Positions 1-7,101 of a stretch of 64,000 nucleotides of DNA are shown here, in pieces (position 1 is the stretch's first letter; each line of letters begins with the position of its first letter). The position numbers and the translations under genes were made by a program. The stretch is from Gelidibacter sediminis. Its GTDB lineage: Bacteria > Bacteroidota > Bacteroidia > Flavobacteriales > Flavobacteriaceae. The stretch spans positions 124,001 to 188,000 of the forward strand of contig NZ_SOBW01000008.1 in the NCBI RefSeq assembly GCF_004364975.1, written 5' to 3'. The notes under the pieces were generated by a model. That model saw nothing but the letters and a program-made list of their open reading frames with translations, was not told where the DNA came from and ran no database searches.

Positions 1-8
1 TTTTTCAT
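1..8 (-). CDS. Start of the gene after trpE (cut by window edge)
   Basis: An ATG (complement of 6-8) begins 2 bp after the trpE stop codon and reads Met-Lys before the window ends. The tight spacing indicates translational coupling in a trp operon. In Bacteroidota the usual gene here is trpG, the glutamine amidotransferase subunit of anthranilate synthase. That identity is inferred from position only, because just two codons are visible. Confidence 0.4.
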
Positions 9-10
9 AA

Positions 11-1414
11 TTATATCTCTTTGGCCATATCAATGGCTTTTGTTAAGGCTCCTAATTTGTTGTATACTTCCTGTAATTCGTCTTCAGGATTCGATTTGGA
101 AACAATCCCAGCACCAGCTTGCCAATGCAGTTGGTGATTTTTGCTCAAAAACGTTCGGATCATTATCGCATGGTTAAAATTCCCATCAAAATCCATAAAT
201 CCGATAGCACCACCGTAAAAATCGCGACTTGTTTTCTCGTACTTTTCAATGAGCTGCATGGCTTTATGTTTTGGTGCGCCACTTAAAGTTCCGGCCGGAA
301 AGGTATCTGCTACCATTTGCATCGTTGTCGTGTCTTTATGTTTTTGCCCTGTCACTTTACTCACCAAATGGATGACATGTGAAAAGAATTGGACTTCTCT
401 GTATTTTTCGACGGTGACTTGGCTGCCATGGCGACTCAAATCATTTCGTGCTAAATCGACCAACATCACGTGTTCTGCATTTTCTTTGTCATCAAGAGCT
501 AATTTTTTGGCGAGCTCTGCATCTTTTTCATCATTTCCTGTACGTTTAAAGGTGCCAGCAATGGGATGGATTTCTGCTTTGTCTTTATTGATGACCAACT
601 GCGCTTCTGGCGAACTTCCAAAAATCTTAAAATCGCCATAATCGAAATAGAAGAGGTAAGGGGATGGGTTGATACTTCTTAAGGCGCGGTATACATTAAA
701 TTCGTCACCTTTAAATTGTTGCGAGAAGTTTTTGGAGAGCACCAATTGAAAAACATCGCCTCTAGCACAATGTTTTTTGGCAAGCACCACATTGTCTTTA
801 TATTCATCATCTGTCAGATTAGAAGTCGTGGCGCCATCAGTAGTAAAATTAAAAGCTGCAAAGTTCTTCGATTTGATCAGCTGCAAGATTTCATCAATAT
901 TATTATCAGTGTCATAGCAATGGGCAAATACATACGCCTCATTTTTGAAATGATTGATGGCGATAATATTTTGATACACGGCATAATAAATATCAGGAAT
1001 ATTTTGATGGCCTTCTTTTTTTGTGATTTCTACATCTTCAAAATAACGAACCGCATCATAAGCAATATAGCCAAACACACCATTGTTGATGAATTTAAAT
1101 TGGTCTTCAGTATGGGTTTTAAATCGTTTGGTAAACTTATGGATGACGTTAGCCACATCAGTCTCTGCAGTAATGGATTGGGTCAATTGACTCTTGTCTG
1201 GAAAGATTTCCGTAATCACTTCATCTTGAACTTTAATGGACGCAATAGGATTGCAGCAGATGTATGAAAAACTGTTATCGTTGGCGTGGTAATCACTACT
1301 TTCCAACAAAATACTATTCGGAAATTTATCCCTTATTTTTAGATAGATGCTTACAGGGGTAATGGTATCTGCAAGGATTTTTTTGTGATGTGTGTATAGA
1401 CTAAAGGTCTTCAT
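11..1414 (-). CDS. trpE: Anthranilate synthase component I
   Basis: This is the large subunit of anthranilate synthase, which converts chorismate to anthranilate using ammonia from TrpG, the first committed step of tryptophan synthesis in the cytoplasm. About 467 residues is normal for the family. The C-terminal chorismate-binding domain is clear: PIAGTFKRTG, the DLARNDLSRHG block, TFPAGTLSGAPK and a final GAGIVSKSNPEDE segment. The N-terminal half holds the regulatory part, where tryptophan feedback inhibition normally acts. The open frame extends to a TTG at 1423, but ATG at 1414 gives MKTFSLYTHHK and is preferred. The gene is preceded by a leader peptide with three Trp codons and a terminator hairpin, so expression is probably controlled by attenuation. 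The isochorismate/aminodeoxychorismate synthase alternatives are less likely because of the leader. Confidence 0.93.
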   Translation of the reverse strand: MKTFSLYTHHKKILADTITPVSIYLKIRDKFPNSILLESSDYHANDNSFSYICCNPIASIKVQDEVITEIFPDKSQLTQSITAETDVANVIHKFTKRFKTHTEDQFKFINNGVFGYIAYDAVRYFEDVEITKKEGHQNIPDIYYAVYQNIIAINHFKNEAYVFAHCYDTDNNIDEILQLIKSKNFAAFNFTTDGATTSNLTDDEYKDNVVLAKKHCARGDVFQLVLSKNFSQQFKGDEFNVYRALRSINPSPYLFYFDYGDFKIFGSSPEAQLVINKDKAEIHPIAGTFKRTGNDEKDAELAKKLALDDKENAEHVMLVDLARNDLSRHGSQVTVEKYREVQFFSHVIHLVSKVTGQKHKDTTTMQMVADTFPAGTLSGAPKHKAMQLIEKYEKTSRDFYGGAIGFMDFDGNFNHAIMIRTFLSKNHQLHWQAGAGIVSKSNPEDELQEVYNKLGALTKAIDMAKEI

Positions 1415-1431
1415 AGGTTTCAAAAGTTGTT

Positions 1432-1470
1432 AAAAAAGAAAAAGGCTTGTCGTGAATGACAAGCCTTTTT
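1432..1470 (-). terminator. Attenuator terminator in front of trpE
   Basis: A perfect 11-bp stem (AAAGGCTTGTC at 1441-1451 with GACAAGCCTTT at 1458-1468, 6-nt loop) is followed on the minus strand by a U-rich run. It lies between the Trp-rich leader peptide and the trpE start, so it would stop transcription before trpE. That is the layout of a tryptophan attenuator. It could also end transcripts read on the plus strand. Confidence 0.8.
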
Positions 1471-1502
1471 TATATTAAATTTAAATATACAATAGCGTTA
1501 CC

Positions 1503-1559
1503 TCACGAATGTTGTTTCGAAAAGTTCCACCACCAAGTATGATTTAAAATTTTGTACAT
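1503..1559 (-). CDS. trpL: trp operon leader peptide (WWW)
   Basis: This short frame encodes MYKILNHTWWWNFSKQHS and a TGA stop. Three consecutive TGG codons sit in the middle of an 18-residue peptide placed about 8 bp after the predicted transcription start and about 35 bp before a terminator hairpin. By analogy with other trp leaders, ribosome stalling on the Trp codons when charged tRNA-Trp is scarce would prevent terminator formation and allow trpE expression. The stop region TCGTGA (1503-1508) is complementary to TCACGA in the terminator loop and 3' arm (1450-1455), a possible but weak antiterminator contact. The gene is too short for routine annotation, and the peptide itself probably has no other job. 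Confidence 0.85.
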   Translation of the reverse strand: MYKILNHTWWWNFSKQHS

Positions 1560-1573
1560 AATTATTGTTTTGC

Positions 1574-1604
1574 CAAATATAGAAATGAAAAATTTAGTTT
1601 TCAA
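1574..1604 (-). promoter_or_regulatory. trp operon promoter
   Basis: On the minus strand a TATATTTG -7 element (1574-1581) is preceded by TTG (1602-1604) with exactly 20 bp between them, the pattern used by the Bacteroidota primary sigma factor. Transcription would start near 1567, just ahead of the leader peptide. A 9-bp inverted repeat (TTGCCAAAT at 1570-1578, ATTTGGCAA at 1608-1616) brackets both elements. Confidence 0.7.
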
Positions 1605-1621
1605 ATAATTTGGCAATAAAA

Positions 1622-1652
1622 TAAAAAAAAGGATCCCGAAAAATCGGGATCC
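1622..1652 (-). terminator. Terminator after the yceI-like gene
   Basis: GGATCCCGA (1631-1639) pairs perfectly with TCGGGATCC (1644-1652) around an A4 loop. On the minus strand the hairpin is followed by a run of T, so it ends the marR-nitroreductase-yceI transcript. Confidence 0.85.
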
Positions 1653-1685
1653 AATCACTAAATGTTGCTATTAATCAATTCTTAG

Positions 1686-2240
1686 TTAGAACTTAAGATT
1701 TACATTTAGATCAAATTCATCATAGATAGCTTTGTCAGCTAATCCATCAAAGAAACTAGTTGATCTGTATTTGATGTCATATTTAGTTCTGTCTACTTTC
1801 AATTTGGCAGTAGCAGTATTATTATCTTTAACAGTCATGTTGAATGTGTTAGGGAAAGTTATGCCTTTGATTGTTAAATCTCCAGTAACTTTATACTTGC
1901 CCGCTTTACCTTCAACTTTAGTGATTACAAATTTTGAAGTTTTATGATTGTCAACTCCGAAGAAATCGTCAGATTTTAAGTGACCTTCAAGTTTTCCTTT
2001 AGATTCACCTTCAAGATCCTTAACTGTTAGAGTTGTCATGTCCATAACAAAAGTGCCGCCAGTAAGTTCATTTTTGTCATTAAATTTTAAGGCACCTTCT
2101 TTAAGTGTAATAGTACCATCGTGTTGACCAGTTACTTTATGGCCCACCCATGTGATCTCACTATTAACAACATCTACTTTTTTCTCTGTTGCTACTGAAA
2201 ATGCTGCGATTGCCATTGCTAAAATTATTGTACTTTTCAT
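1686..2240 (-). CDS. YceI-family periplasmic protein
   Basis: This 184-residue protein begins with a signal peptide (MKSTIILAMAIAAFSVA), so it is exported. It then shows the YceI lipocalin-like beta-barrel pattern: a VDVVNSEITWVGHKVTGQHDGTI start, a GHLKSDDFFGVDNHKTSKF segment and a GDLTIKGIT(F)P strand. Family members bind isoprenoid-type lipids in a hydrophobic cavity and are often induced by base or oxidative stress. The ligand cannot be read from the sequence. The gene is 32 bp behind the nitroreductase and is followed by a strong terminator, so it is the last gene of a MarR-controlled operon. Confidence 0.88.
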   Translation of the reverse strand: MKSTIILAMAIAAFSVATEKKVDVVNSEITWVGHKVTGQHDGTITLKEGALKFNDKNELTGGTFVMDMTTLTVKDLEGESKGKLEGHLKSDDFFGVDNHKTSKFVITKVEGKAGKYKVTGDLTIKGITFPNTFNMTVKDNNTATAKLKVDRTKYDIKYRSTSFFDGLADKAIYDEFDLNVNLKF

Positions 2241-2272
2241 AATGTTTGATTTTTGTTTTTAAAGTTTAAATA

Positions 2273-2905
2273 TTAAATAGTTGTGAATAATTCTTTTTTT
2301 GGTTTTCTTACTTTTTTATTATGTTGAGTTTCGTCTTCTTCTGATCTGTATCCTATGGCTGCAACAACCGCTGCATTTAGATTTTGCTCGTTTAGTCCCA
2401 AGATCTCATTATACTGATCAGCATCAAAACCTTCCATTGGGCAGGCATCAATTTTAAACTCCGCTGCTGCAGATAAAAGATTACCCAAGGCTATATACGT
2501 TTGTTTTGCCGTCCAAGATGCTTTAGCGTCTTTTGGTAACGGATTTAAGGTGTTGATCATAAAATCTGCATACCCTTTAAGATTAACAGGCTCAATACTT
2601 CTGGTGATGCCTATATTCTCAATATAATCATTGATTAAAGACTCGTCAAAGTCGGTCATATTAGCAAAAACAATGACGTGAGACGCATCTGTAATTTGAG
2701 ATTGTCCCCATGATGCAGCTTTCAATTGTTCCTTTATTTTTTGATCTTCAATAATTAAAACTTTATAAGGCTGGAGACCGTAAGAAGATGCAGAAAGTTG
2801 AATGGCATCCTTTAATTGATCTAAATCTTCTGCAGCAATTTTTTTGGTGCTGTCAAATTTTTTAGTCGCATATCTCCAATTTAAATTTTTAATATAATTT
2901 GTCAT
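2273..2905 (-). CDS. NAD(P)H-dependent nitroreductase family oxidoreductase
   Basis: This is a 210-residue FMN-binding nitroreductase of the NfsB/YdgI type. Typical features are the N-terminal RYATKKFD block that contacts FMN phosphate, the SSYGLQPYKVLIIED strand, and the C-terminal AAVVAAIGYRSEEDE loop with a final basic tail. Such enzymes reduce nitro compounds or quinones by two-electron steps in the cytoplasm; the natural substrate here is unknown. It lies 16 bp after a marR-like gene and ahead of yceI. That arrangement suggests a detoxification operon induced by an aromatic or electrophilic compound sensed by the MarR protein. Confidence 0.9.
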   Translation of the reverse strand: MTNYIKNLNWRYATKKFDSTKKIAAEDLDQLKDAIQLSASSYGLQPYKVLIIEDQKIKEQLKAASWGQSQITDASHVIVFANMTDFDESLINDYIENIGITRSIEPVNLKGYADFMINTLNPLPKDAKASWTAKQTYIALGNLLSAAAEFKIDACPMEGFDADQYNEILGLNEQNLNAAVVAAIGYRSEEDETQHNKKVRKPKKELFTTI

Positions 2906-2921
2906 AATCGTTTTCTTATGT

Positions 2922-3377
2922 TTAATCTCTAAGTTTTGATAATAATATGTTCAGGGTAATTAATTCATCCTTGCTCAATGCTTCTGTGAGCTTTGTCTCA
3001 GCTGAAAGCACTAACGGATCAATAGTTTCTAACGCTTTTAGACCCTTTTTTGTGATAAAAATTTCTACTTTTCTACGATTGTGTTCACAGACAAAGCGTT
3101 CTACAAAACCTTTTAAAATAAGTTTATCTACCAATCGGGTCGTATTACTCATTTTACTGACCATCCTATCCTGAATGTCTTGAAGGTTGGTAGGGTTCCC
3201 GTTTTGTCCTCTTAAAATTCGAAGCACATTAAACTGTTCAATTGAAATATCAAACGGTTTCAGAACATTAGATATGCTGTCTCTAAAATCTACACTAGTT
3301 AGAGAAATGTTGATCACAGTTTTCTTAGCTAATGAAATCTCAGATGTAGTTTTTAAAATGTCTTCTAACTCTTTCAT
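2922..3377 (-). CDS. MarR-family transcriptional regulator
   Basis: The product is a 151-residue winged-helix regulator. Helix-turn-helix and wing are visible as FDISIEQFNVLRILRGQNG, LQDIQDRMVSKMSNTTRLVDKLILKGFVER and the wing NRRKVEIFITKKG. The helices at both ends would form the dimer interface. The frame is open to a TTG at 3398, but that codon lies inside the promoter, so ATG at 3377 (MKELEDIL) is chosen. It heads the operon with the nitroreductase and yceI genes. A perfect 12-bp palindrome overlapping the -7 element just upstream is the likely autoregulatory operator, so the protein probably represses its own operon. Confidence 0.9.
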   Translation of the reverse strand: MKELEDILKTTSEISLAKKTVINISLTSVDFRDSISNVLKPFDISIEQFNVLRILRGQNGNPTNLQDIQDRMVSKMSNTTRLVDKLILKGFVERFVCEHNRRKVEIFITKKGLKALETIDPLVLSAETKLTEALSKDELITLNILLSKLRD

Positions 3378-3386
3378 GTACAACAA

Positions 3387-3425
3387 TTGTATATACAAAG
3401 GTATGTAATTTTAGAAATACCGCAA
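3387..3425 (-). promoter_or_regulatory. marR operon promoter with palindromic operator
   Basis: The minus strand carries TACCTTTG (3396-3403) as -7 element and TTG (3423-3425) 19 bp upstream. The perfect palindrome TTGTATATACAA (3387-3398) overlaps the 3' end of the -7 element, where a bound MarR dimer would block RNA polymerase. Regulator identity is inferred from adjacency. Confidence 0.65.
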
Positions 3426-3491
3426 TATTTTTTTTAAATAATTTTTTGTTAAAATTTCAATAGACATGAAATGGTTGTCTACATTTATAGT

Positions 3492-4019
3492 ATGAGAATA
3501 CTGTCTTTAATACTATTGGTTATACTTCTGTCTTGCAAAAATGATGCAAATGAAAATAGCACTGTTGCGGCTGATCTTCAAAAAGAATCCAATATAGAGC
3601 TAGACTTAACCGTCTATGATTTTGAAGGGTTAAAACCATATTTAAAAACTATGACTGATAGTGTATACGTGGTTAATTTTTGGGCTACATGGTGTGCCCC
3701 TTGTATTAAGGAAATGCCATATTTTGAAGCCATCAATAAAAAATATAAAAATAAAGGCGTCAAGGTTACCTTGGTCAGTTTAGATTTTCCGAGAAAGTAT
3801 GAATCGCATTTAAAACCATTTATCAAAAAGAATAAACTAACATCTGAAGTTGTAGTTTTAAATGATCCCGACTCTAATTCTTGGATTCCGGAAATCAACC
3901 CAGATTGGTCTGGAGCCATTCCTGCCACGCTTATTTTTAGTAAAGACAATCGGGCGTTTTATGAACAACCCTTTACTTTTGAAGAACTGGAAGCGGAACT
4001 TCTAAAATTCATCAATTAG
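3492..4019 (+). CDS. TlpA-like thioredoxin-fold lipoprotein
   Basis: This 175-residue protein has a lipoprotein signal (MRILSLILLVILLSC, lipidated Cys15) and a TlpA/ResA-type thioredoxin fold. The active site WCAPC (Cys68, Cys71) sits in the usual VVNFWATWCAPC context, and the cis-Pro region is SGAIPATLIF. It is likely a membrane-anchored thiol-disulfide reductant on the periplasmic side. Known relatives keep cytochrome c or other exported cysteines reduced; the partner here is unknown. The frame opens at 3471, but ATG 3492 gives the clean lipobox signal. It is divergent from marR and 59 bp ahead of another redoxin gene, with which it is probably co-transcribed. Confidence 0.88.
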   Translation: MRILSLILLVILLSCKNDANENSTVAADLQKESNIELDLTVYDFEGLKPYLKTMTDSVYVVNFWATWCAPCIKEMPYFEAINKKYKNKGVKVTLVSLDFPRKYESHLKPFIKKNKLTSEVVVLNDPDSNSWIPEINPDWSGAIPATLIFSKDNRAFYEQPFTFEELEAELLKFIN

Positions 4020-4078
4020 ATATAGAGACCATTATAACGCTTCTCGAGAGGAATCGCATTAGAATTTAAATTCGTATT

Positions 4079-4684
4079 ATGAACATATTAAAAGGAAGTC
4101 TCACAATTGTTGCAGTAGTTGTGCTCTCTGCATTTACTTCAGTTAGCAATGGTTATAAAGTGGGCGATATGGCAACAGACTTTAGTTTGGAAAATGTAGA
4201 TGGCACTATGGTGTCTTTGTCTGATTATACAAGTGCTAAGGGCTTTATCGTCATTTTTACTTCAAATGTTTGTCCTTATGCGATATCTTACGAAGATCGA
4301 ATACTTGCACTCAATAGAAAATACGCCCCACAAGGCTATCCGATCATAGCAATTATGCCTAATAATACTGCGCTACAACCGGGAGATAGTATGGAGGCCA
4401 TGCAATTAAAAGCGAAGAAAAAAGCGTATACGTTTCCATATTTAATTGATCAAGGCCAAAAAATTTATCCACAGTATGGTGCTACAAAAACGCCACATGT
4501 ATTTGTATTGCAGAAAACAATTGCAGGTAATCAAGTAAAGTACATTGGCGCAATTGACGACAATTATCAGGATGAGACTGCGGTTAAGACTAAGTATGTT
4601 GAAAATGCTGTTGAAGCATTACTCTCAGGAAAATCAATTGAACAAACAGAAACGAGAGCAATTGGATGTTCAATTAAATATTAA
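4079..4684 (+). CDS. Exported peroxiredoxin-like redoxin
   Basis: This is a 201-residue AhpC/TSA-type (PRX-like) redoxin with an N-terminal signal sequence (MNILKGSLTIVAVVVLSAFT). The thioredoxin fold is recognised by YKVGDMATDFSLENVDG, the single active-site Cys65 in FTSNVCPYA, and TKTPHVFVLQ with the cis-proline. The second cysteine of a CxxC motif is replaced (CPYA). It therefore cannot act as a classical disulfide reductase; a one-cysteine mechanism or a peroxiredoxin-like role is more likely. A C-terminal Cys (AIGCSIKY) might act as a resolving residue. It follows the TlpA-like gene and probably shares its transcript. Confidence 0.85.
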   Translation: MNILKGSLTIVAVVVLSAFTSVSNGYKVGDMATDFSLENVDGTMVSLSDYTSAKGFIVIFTSNVCPYAISYEDRILALNRKYAPQGYPIIAIMPNNTALQPGDSMEAMQLKAKKKAYTFPYLIDQGQKIYPQYGATKTPHVFVLQKTIAGNQVKYIGAIDDNYQDETAVKTKYVENAVEALLSGKSIEQTETRAIGCSIKY

Positions 4685-4794
4685 TGGAGTTCAGATTCTC
4701 ATTAGTATTCAACATAAATTTTACTGAGACTAAGATTTATGTTAATAGATCGAAATGTTAAAAATTGAATCTGAAGTGTAACACCTTGGATTTT

Positions 4795-4826
4795 TTTGTC
4801 TTTATCTTATAGAATTGTTAAATTTG
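4795..4826 (+). promoter_or_regulatory. Promoter of the rhodanese genes
   Basis: TTTG (4795-4798) is followed after 20 bp by TAAATTTG (4819-4826), matching the Bacteroidota -33/-7 pattern, and lies about 20 bp ahead of the ATG at 4847. Confidence 0.65.
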
Positions 4827-4846
4827 TTGCCTTAAAAACAACTACA

Positions 4847-5158
4847 ATGGCAGATTTAACTCAACAAGAATGGGCTTCTCAATTAGATAAGGATGAGAAT
4901 GCAGTAATTTTAGATGTAAGAACAGAAGAGGAGGTTAATGAAGGGTATATTCCTGGAGCCATTAATTTGGATATTCATCAAGGTCAGGATTTTATTGATG
5001 CCCTTAAGGAATTGGATTCAGAAAAACACTATTACGTATATTGCCGTTCAGGTGGAAGAAGTGGTCAGGCCTGTTCCATAATGAATCAACTGGGCATTGC
5101 AAACACTTATAACCTTATGGGCGGTTTCAGTAATTGGGACGGGGCTTCAACAAAATAA
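4847..5158 (+). CDS. Cytoplasmic single-domain rhodanese
   Basis: This 103-residue protein is a single rhodanese domain: VILDVRTEEEVNEGYIPGAINLD, the catalytic loop YCRSGGRSG with Cys66, and a GGFSNWDG end. Rhodaneses form a cysteine persulfide and move sulfane sulfur to acceptors such as cyanide or thiols; the physiological acceptor is not evident. There is no signal peptide. The upstream in-frame TTG at 4796 falls inside the promoter, so ATG 4847 is used. A second, exported rhodanese follows 41 bp later, so sulfane sulfur may be handled on both sides of the membrane. Confidence 0.93.
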   Translation: MADLTQQEWASQLDKDENAVILDVRTEEEVNEGYIPGAINLDIHQGQDFIDALKELDSEKHYYVYCRSGGRSGQACSIMNQLGIANTYNLMGGFSNWDGASTK

Positions 5159-5199
5159 AGATTATTTCATTATTTCACAAGACTACTAAATTATTACTT

Positions 5200-5598
5200 A
5201 TGAAACGCCTTTTGCTAATTTTTACCGTTGTTACAGCTGCTTTTTTGACAAGTTGTAAGGATGATATTGACGGTGAGATACAATTGGTGACTCCTGAAGA
5301 AATGCAGGCGCTAATGGAATTGGAGGATGTGCAGCTGGTAGATGTAAGAACAGCTCAGGAACGCCTAAACGGATTTATCAAAAACTCGCAAAATATTGAC
5401 TTCAATTCCCCAACTTTTGACGAAGATATTGAAAAGCTGGATAAAACCAAACCAGTTATTTTGTATTGCCATTCTGGTGGTAGGAGTAAAAAATGTGCTG
5501 AAAAACTGAAAAATGCTGGATTTATAAAAATTTATGATCTTAAAGGAGGCATTACCCAATGGCGTTTTAAAGATTATTATATTGAGATGCCTAATTAA
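5200..5598 (+). CDS. Rhodanese-domain lipoprotein
   Basis: The 132-residue product has a lipoprotein signal (MKRLLLIFTVVTAAFLTSC, lipidated Cys19). A rhodanese domain follows, with LVDVRTAQERLNGFIKNSQNID and an active loop YCHSGGRSKKC around Cys90. It is expected to sit on the periplasmic face and handle sulfane sulfur there. An extra Cys four residues after the active-loop Arg-Ser (RSKKC) could relay sulfur or form a disulfide. The start at 5200 is chosen for the lipobox. It is the second gene of the rhodanese pair and is followed by a clear terminator. Confidence 0.92.
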   Translation: MKRLLLIFTVVTAAFLTSCKDDIDGEIQLVTPEEMQALMELEDVQLVDVRTAQERLNGFIKNSQNIDFNSPTFDEDIEKLDKTKPVILYCHSGGRSKKCAEKLKNAGFIKIYDLKGGITQWRFKDYYIEMPN

Positions 5599-5620
5599 AG
5601 AGTAATTATAATCCTATTTA

Positions 5621-5657
5621 AAACCTTGTAAGTTATTAATTTACAAGGTTTTTTTTA
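5621..5657 (+). terminator. Terminator after the rhodanese pair
   Basis: AAACCTTGTAA (5621-5631) pairs with TTACAAGGTTT (5641-5651) and runs into a T-tract. Confidence 0.88.
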
Positions 5658-5724
5658 TTTAATGCAATTGCTCTTGTATTTTTATTAGGTCAGGCAAGGT
5701 CTCAATTTAGATTACTCGTACGAA

Positions 5725-5767
5725 TGACCAATATCATATGCTGCCCGTAATGATTTAAGTAATTTAG
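5725..5767 (+). promoter_or_regulatory. Fnr-like box and -7 element upstream of a USP gene
   Basis: TGACCAATATCA (5725-5736) is an Fnr/Crp-type dyad. The -7-like element TAATTTAG (5760-5767, one mismatch to TAnnTTTG) lies with its centre exactly 33 bp further on, which puts the box near -41, the usual activator position. The same geometry recurs at three other promoters in this region. Confidence 0.6.
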
Positions 5768-5784
5768 GGTATAATATATGAATC

Positions 5785-6621
5785 ATGAAAAATATTCTGC
5801 TATTAACTGATTTTTCCGATCCATCTAAAAACGCCATTTCTTATGCGCTAAAACTCTTTGAAAAAGAAAAGTGTACCTTTCATCTGCTCTATGTTCAAGA
5901 TTCCAAATCTTACATTACTGATGATGTAATAGTTCAGGCATCGTCGAGTTTGTATGAATCGCTTGTCAACAAAAATCGATTAAAGCTAATTGATTATGTA
6001 GCTAATTTAGAATCAGAATTTCAAAGTGATAATTTTAGTTTTAAGGTGTCCGTGGACTATGATTTCTTAATAACAGCGGTAAAGCAGCTTGTTAAAACGA
6101 AAAACATAACACTCATAGTTATGGGCACAAACGGCGCTACTGGAGCAAATGAAGTTGTTTTTGGTAGCAATACCATAAATGTAATCAGGAAGGTGATGTG
6201 TACCACCTTGGTTATACCTCAAAAATATGTCTACCAACAACCTCCAAAAGCAATGCTCTTGGCGTTAGACCGTTCAGATCAATTAAAGGGCACCTACATT
6301 AAAACTTTAAAAAAATTCATCGTTGCTCACCAACTTGCATTACATGTGATCAGATTAGATTCTGAAATGGGTCATAAAGACCTTAAGGTGGCGGACATTC
6401 AGGAGCTCGATTTACTTGTGAAAGACACTAATTACCACTATTACCTGATTGAACATGTCCCGATGGTATATGCTGTAAGCACTTATTTGCAAACAAATTC
6501 AATAGATATTGTAGGTCTTGTTGCACAACAGGAATCCTTTTTAGAGCGCCTATTTGTAGGTTCAGCAACCACTGAAATTACTAAGCATGCTCAATTTCCA
6601 ATATTGGTCTTCCACCCTTAA
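5785..6621 (+). CDS. Universal stress protein, tandem domains (USP 1)
   Basis: This 278-residue protein is two UspA domains in tandem. Domain 1 (about 1-145) starts MKNILLLTDFSD with the nucleotide-contacting Asp9. It carries the ATP-binding pattern G-x2-G-x9-G-S (VMGTNGATG...FGSNT, residues 112-130). Domain 2 (about 150-278) keeps the fold but has lost the glycine motif, so it probably does not bind ATP. USPs are cytoplasmic proteins made under starvation, hypoxia or other stress; the exact activity is unknown. This copy alone is on the plus strand, pointing at the convergent USP/nuclease operon. Its promoter has an Fnr-like box, so it is probably controlled by the Crp/Fnr-type response regulator encoded at 13906-14955. 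Confidence 0.93.
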   Translation: MKNILLLTDFSDPSKNAISYALKLFEKEKCTFHLLYVQDSKSYITDDVIVQASSSLYESLVNKNRLKLIDYVANLESEFQSDNFSFKVSVDYDFLITAVKQLVKTKNITLIVMGTNGATGANEVVFGSNTINVIRKVMCTTLVIPQKYVYQQPPKAMLLALDRSDQLKGTYIKTLKKFIVAHQLALHVIRLDSEMGHKDLKVADIQELDLLVKDTNYHYYLIEHVPMVYAVSTYLQTNSIDIVGLVAQQESFLERLFVGSATTEITKHAQFPILVFHP

Positions 6622-6675
6622 TATTTCCAATTTTTAAGGTGCTCGCAATGGTGTTGGCAATAAATTGGAGGTCAA

Positions 6676-7089
6676 TTATAGAATTAATCCTTTAGTGTAT
6701 TCCATCATTTCAGATTTTAATTGGCCCGCTTGGCTTAAAAACTTAACAACTTCTAATTCTGTATCATGGTATTGTTTAAGAAAATAATTGTCGCATGACA
6801 ACTCGTCGCATTCTACTTTAAGTTGAACTTCCTTAAATTGTTTTTCCACCTCCGTTGTTAAAGTTAACATAACCTTTGTATGTTGATCAATTTGAGTTTT
6901 AAACTTTTCAATCGTTTCGAATAAATTAGGTGTTTTTGAATCGAATATATGAGAACTTAGGAGGTGTTTAAAAAACTCTAAATCCTGCATTAAAAGTTCC
7001 AAACGCGACTTGTAAAATGCCAGATTAAATTGGAGTTCCTCAGTGTTTTTATCGGAGTAGGCATATTTATGGATTTCATAGGTGTTCAT
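6676..7089 (-). CDS. Coiled-coil protein of unknown function
   Basis: I do not recognise a family for this 137-residue protein. It is acidic, cytoplasmic (no signal or membrane segment) and almost wholly helical. Stretches such as LQFNLAFYKSRLELLMQDLEFFKHLL and FETIEKFKTQIDQHTKVMLTLTTEVEKQFKE have heptad spacing suggesting a coiled coil. Two cysteines lie at VECDELSCD. It is the last gene of the USP/nuclease operon, 12 bp behind the RNase-like gene. Co-expression with stress proteins and nucleases is the only functional clue; a scaffold or partner role is a guess. Confidence 0.75.
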   Translation of the reverse strand: MNTYEIHKYAYSDKNTEELQFNLAFYKSRLELLMQDLEFFKHLLSSHIFDSKTPNLFETIEKFKTQIDQHTKVMLTLTTEVEKQFKEVQLKVECDELSCDNYFLKQYHDTELEVVKFLSQAGQLKSEMMEYTKGLIL

Positions 7090-7101
7090 GATTGTATTTT
7101 T

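Noticed and set aside
249-1267. Plus-strand frames of 130 and 183 codons
   Set aside because: They are shadows of trpE; the trpE frame has full family motifs.
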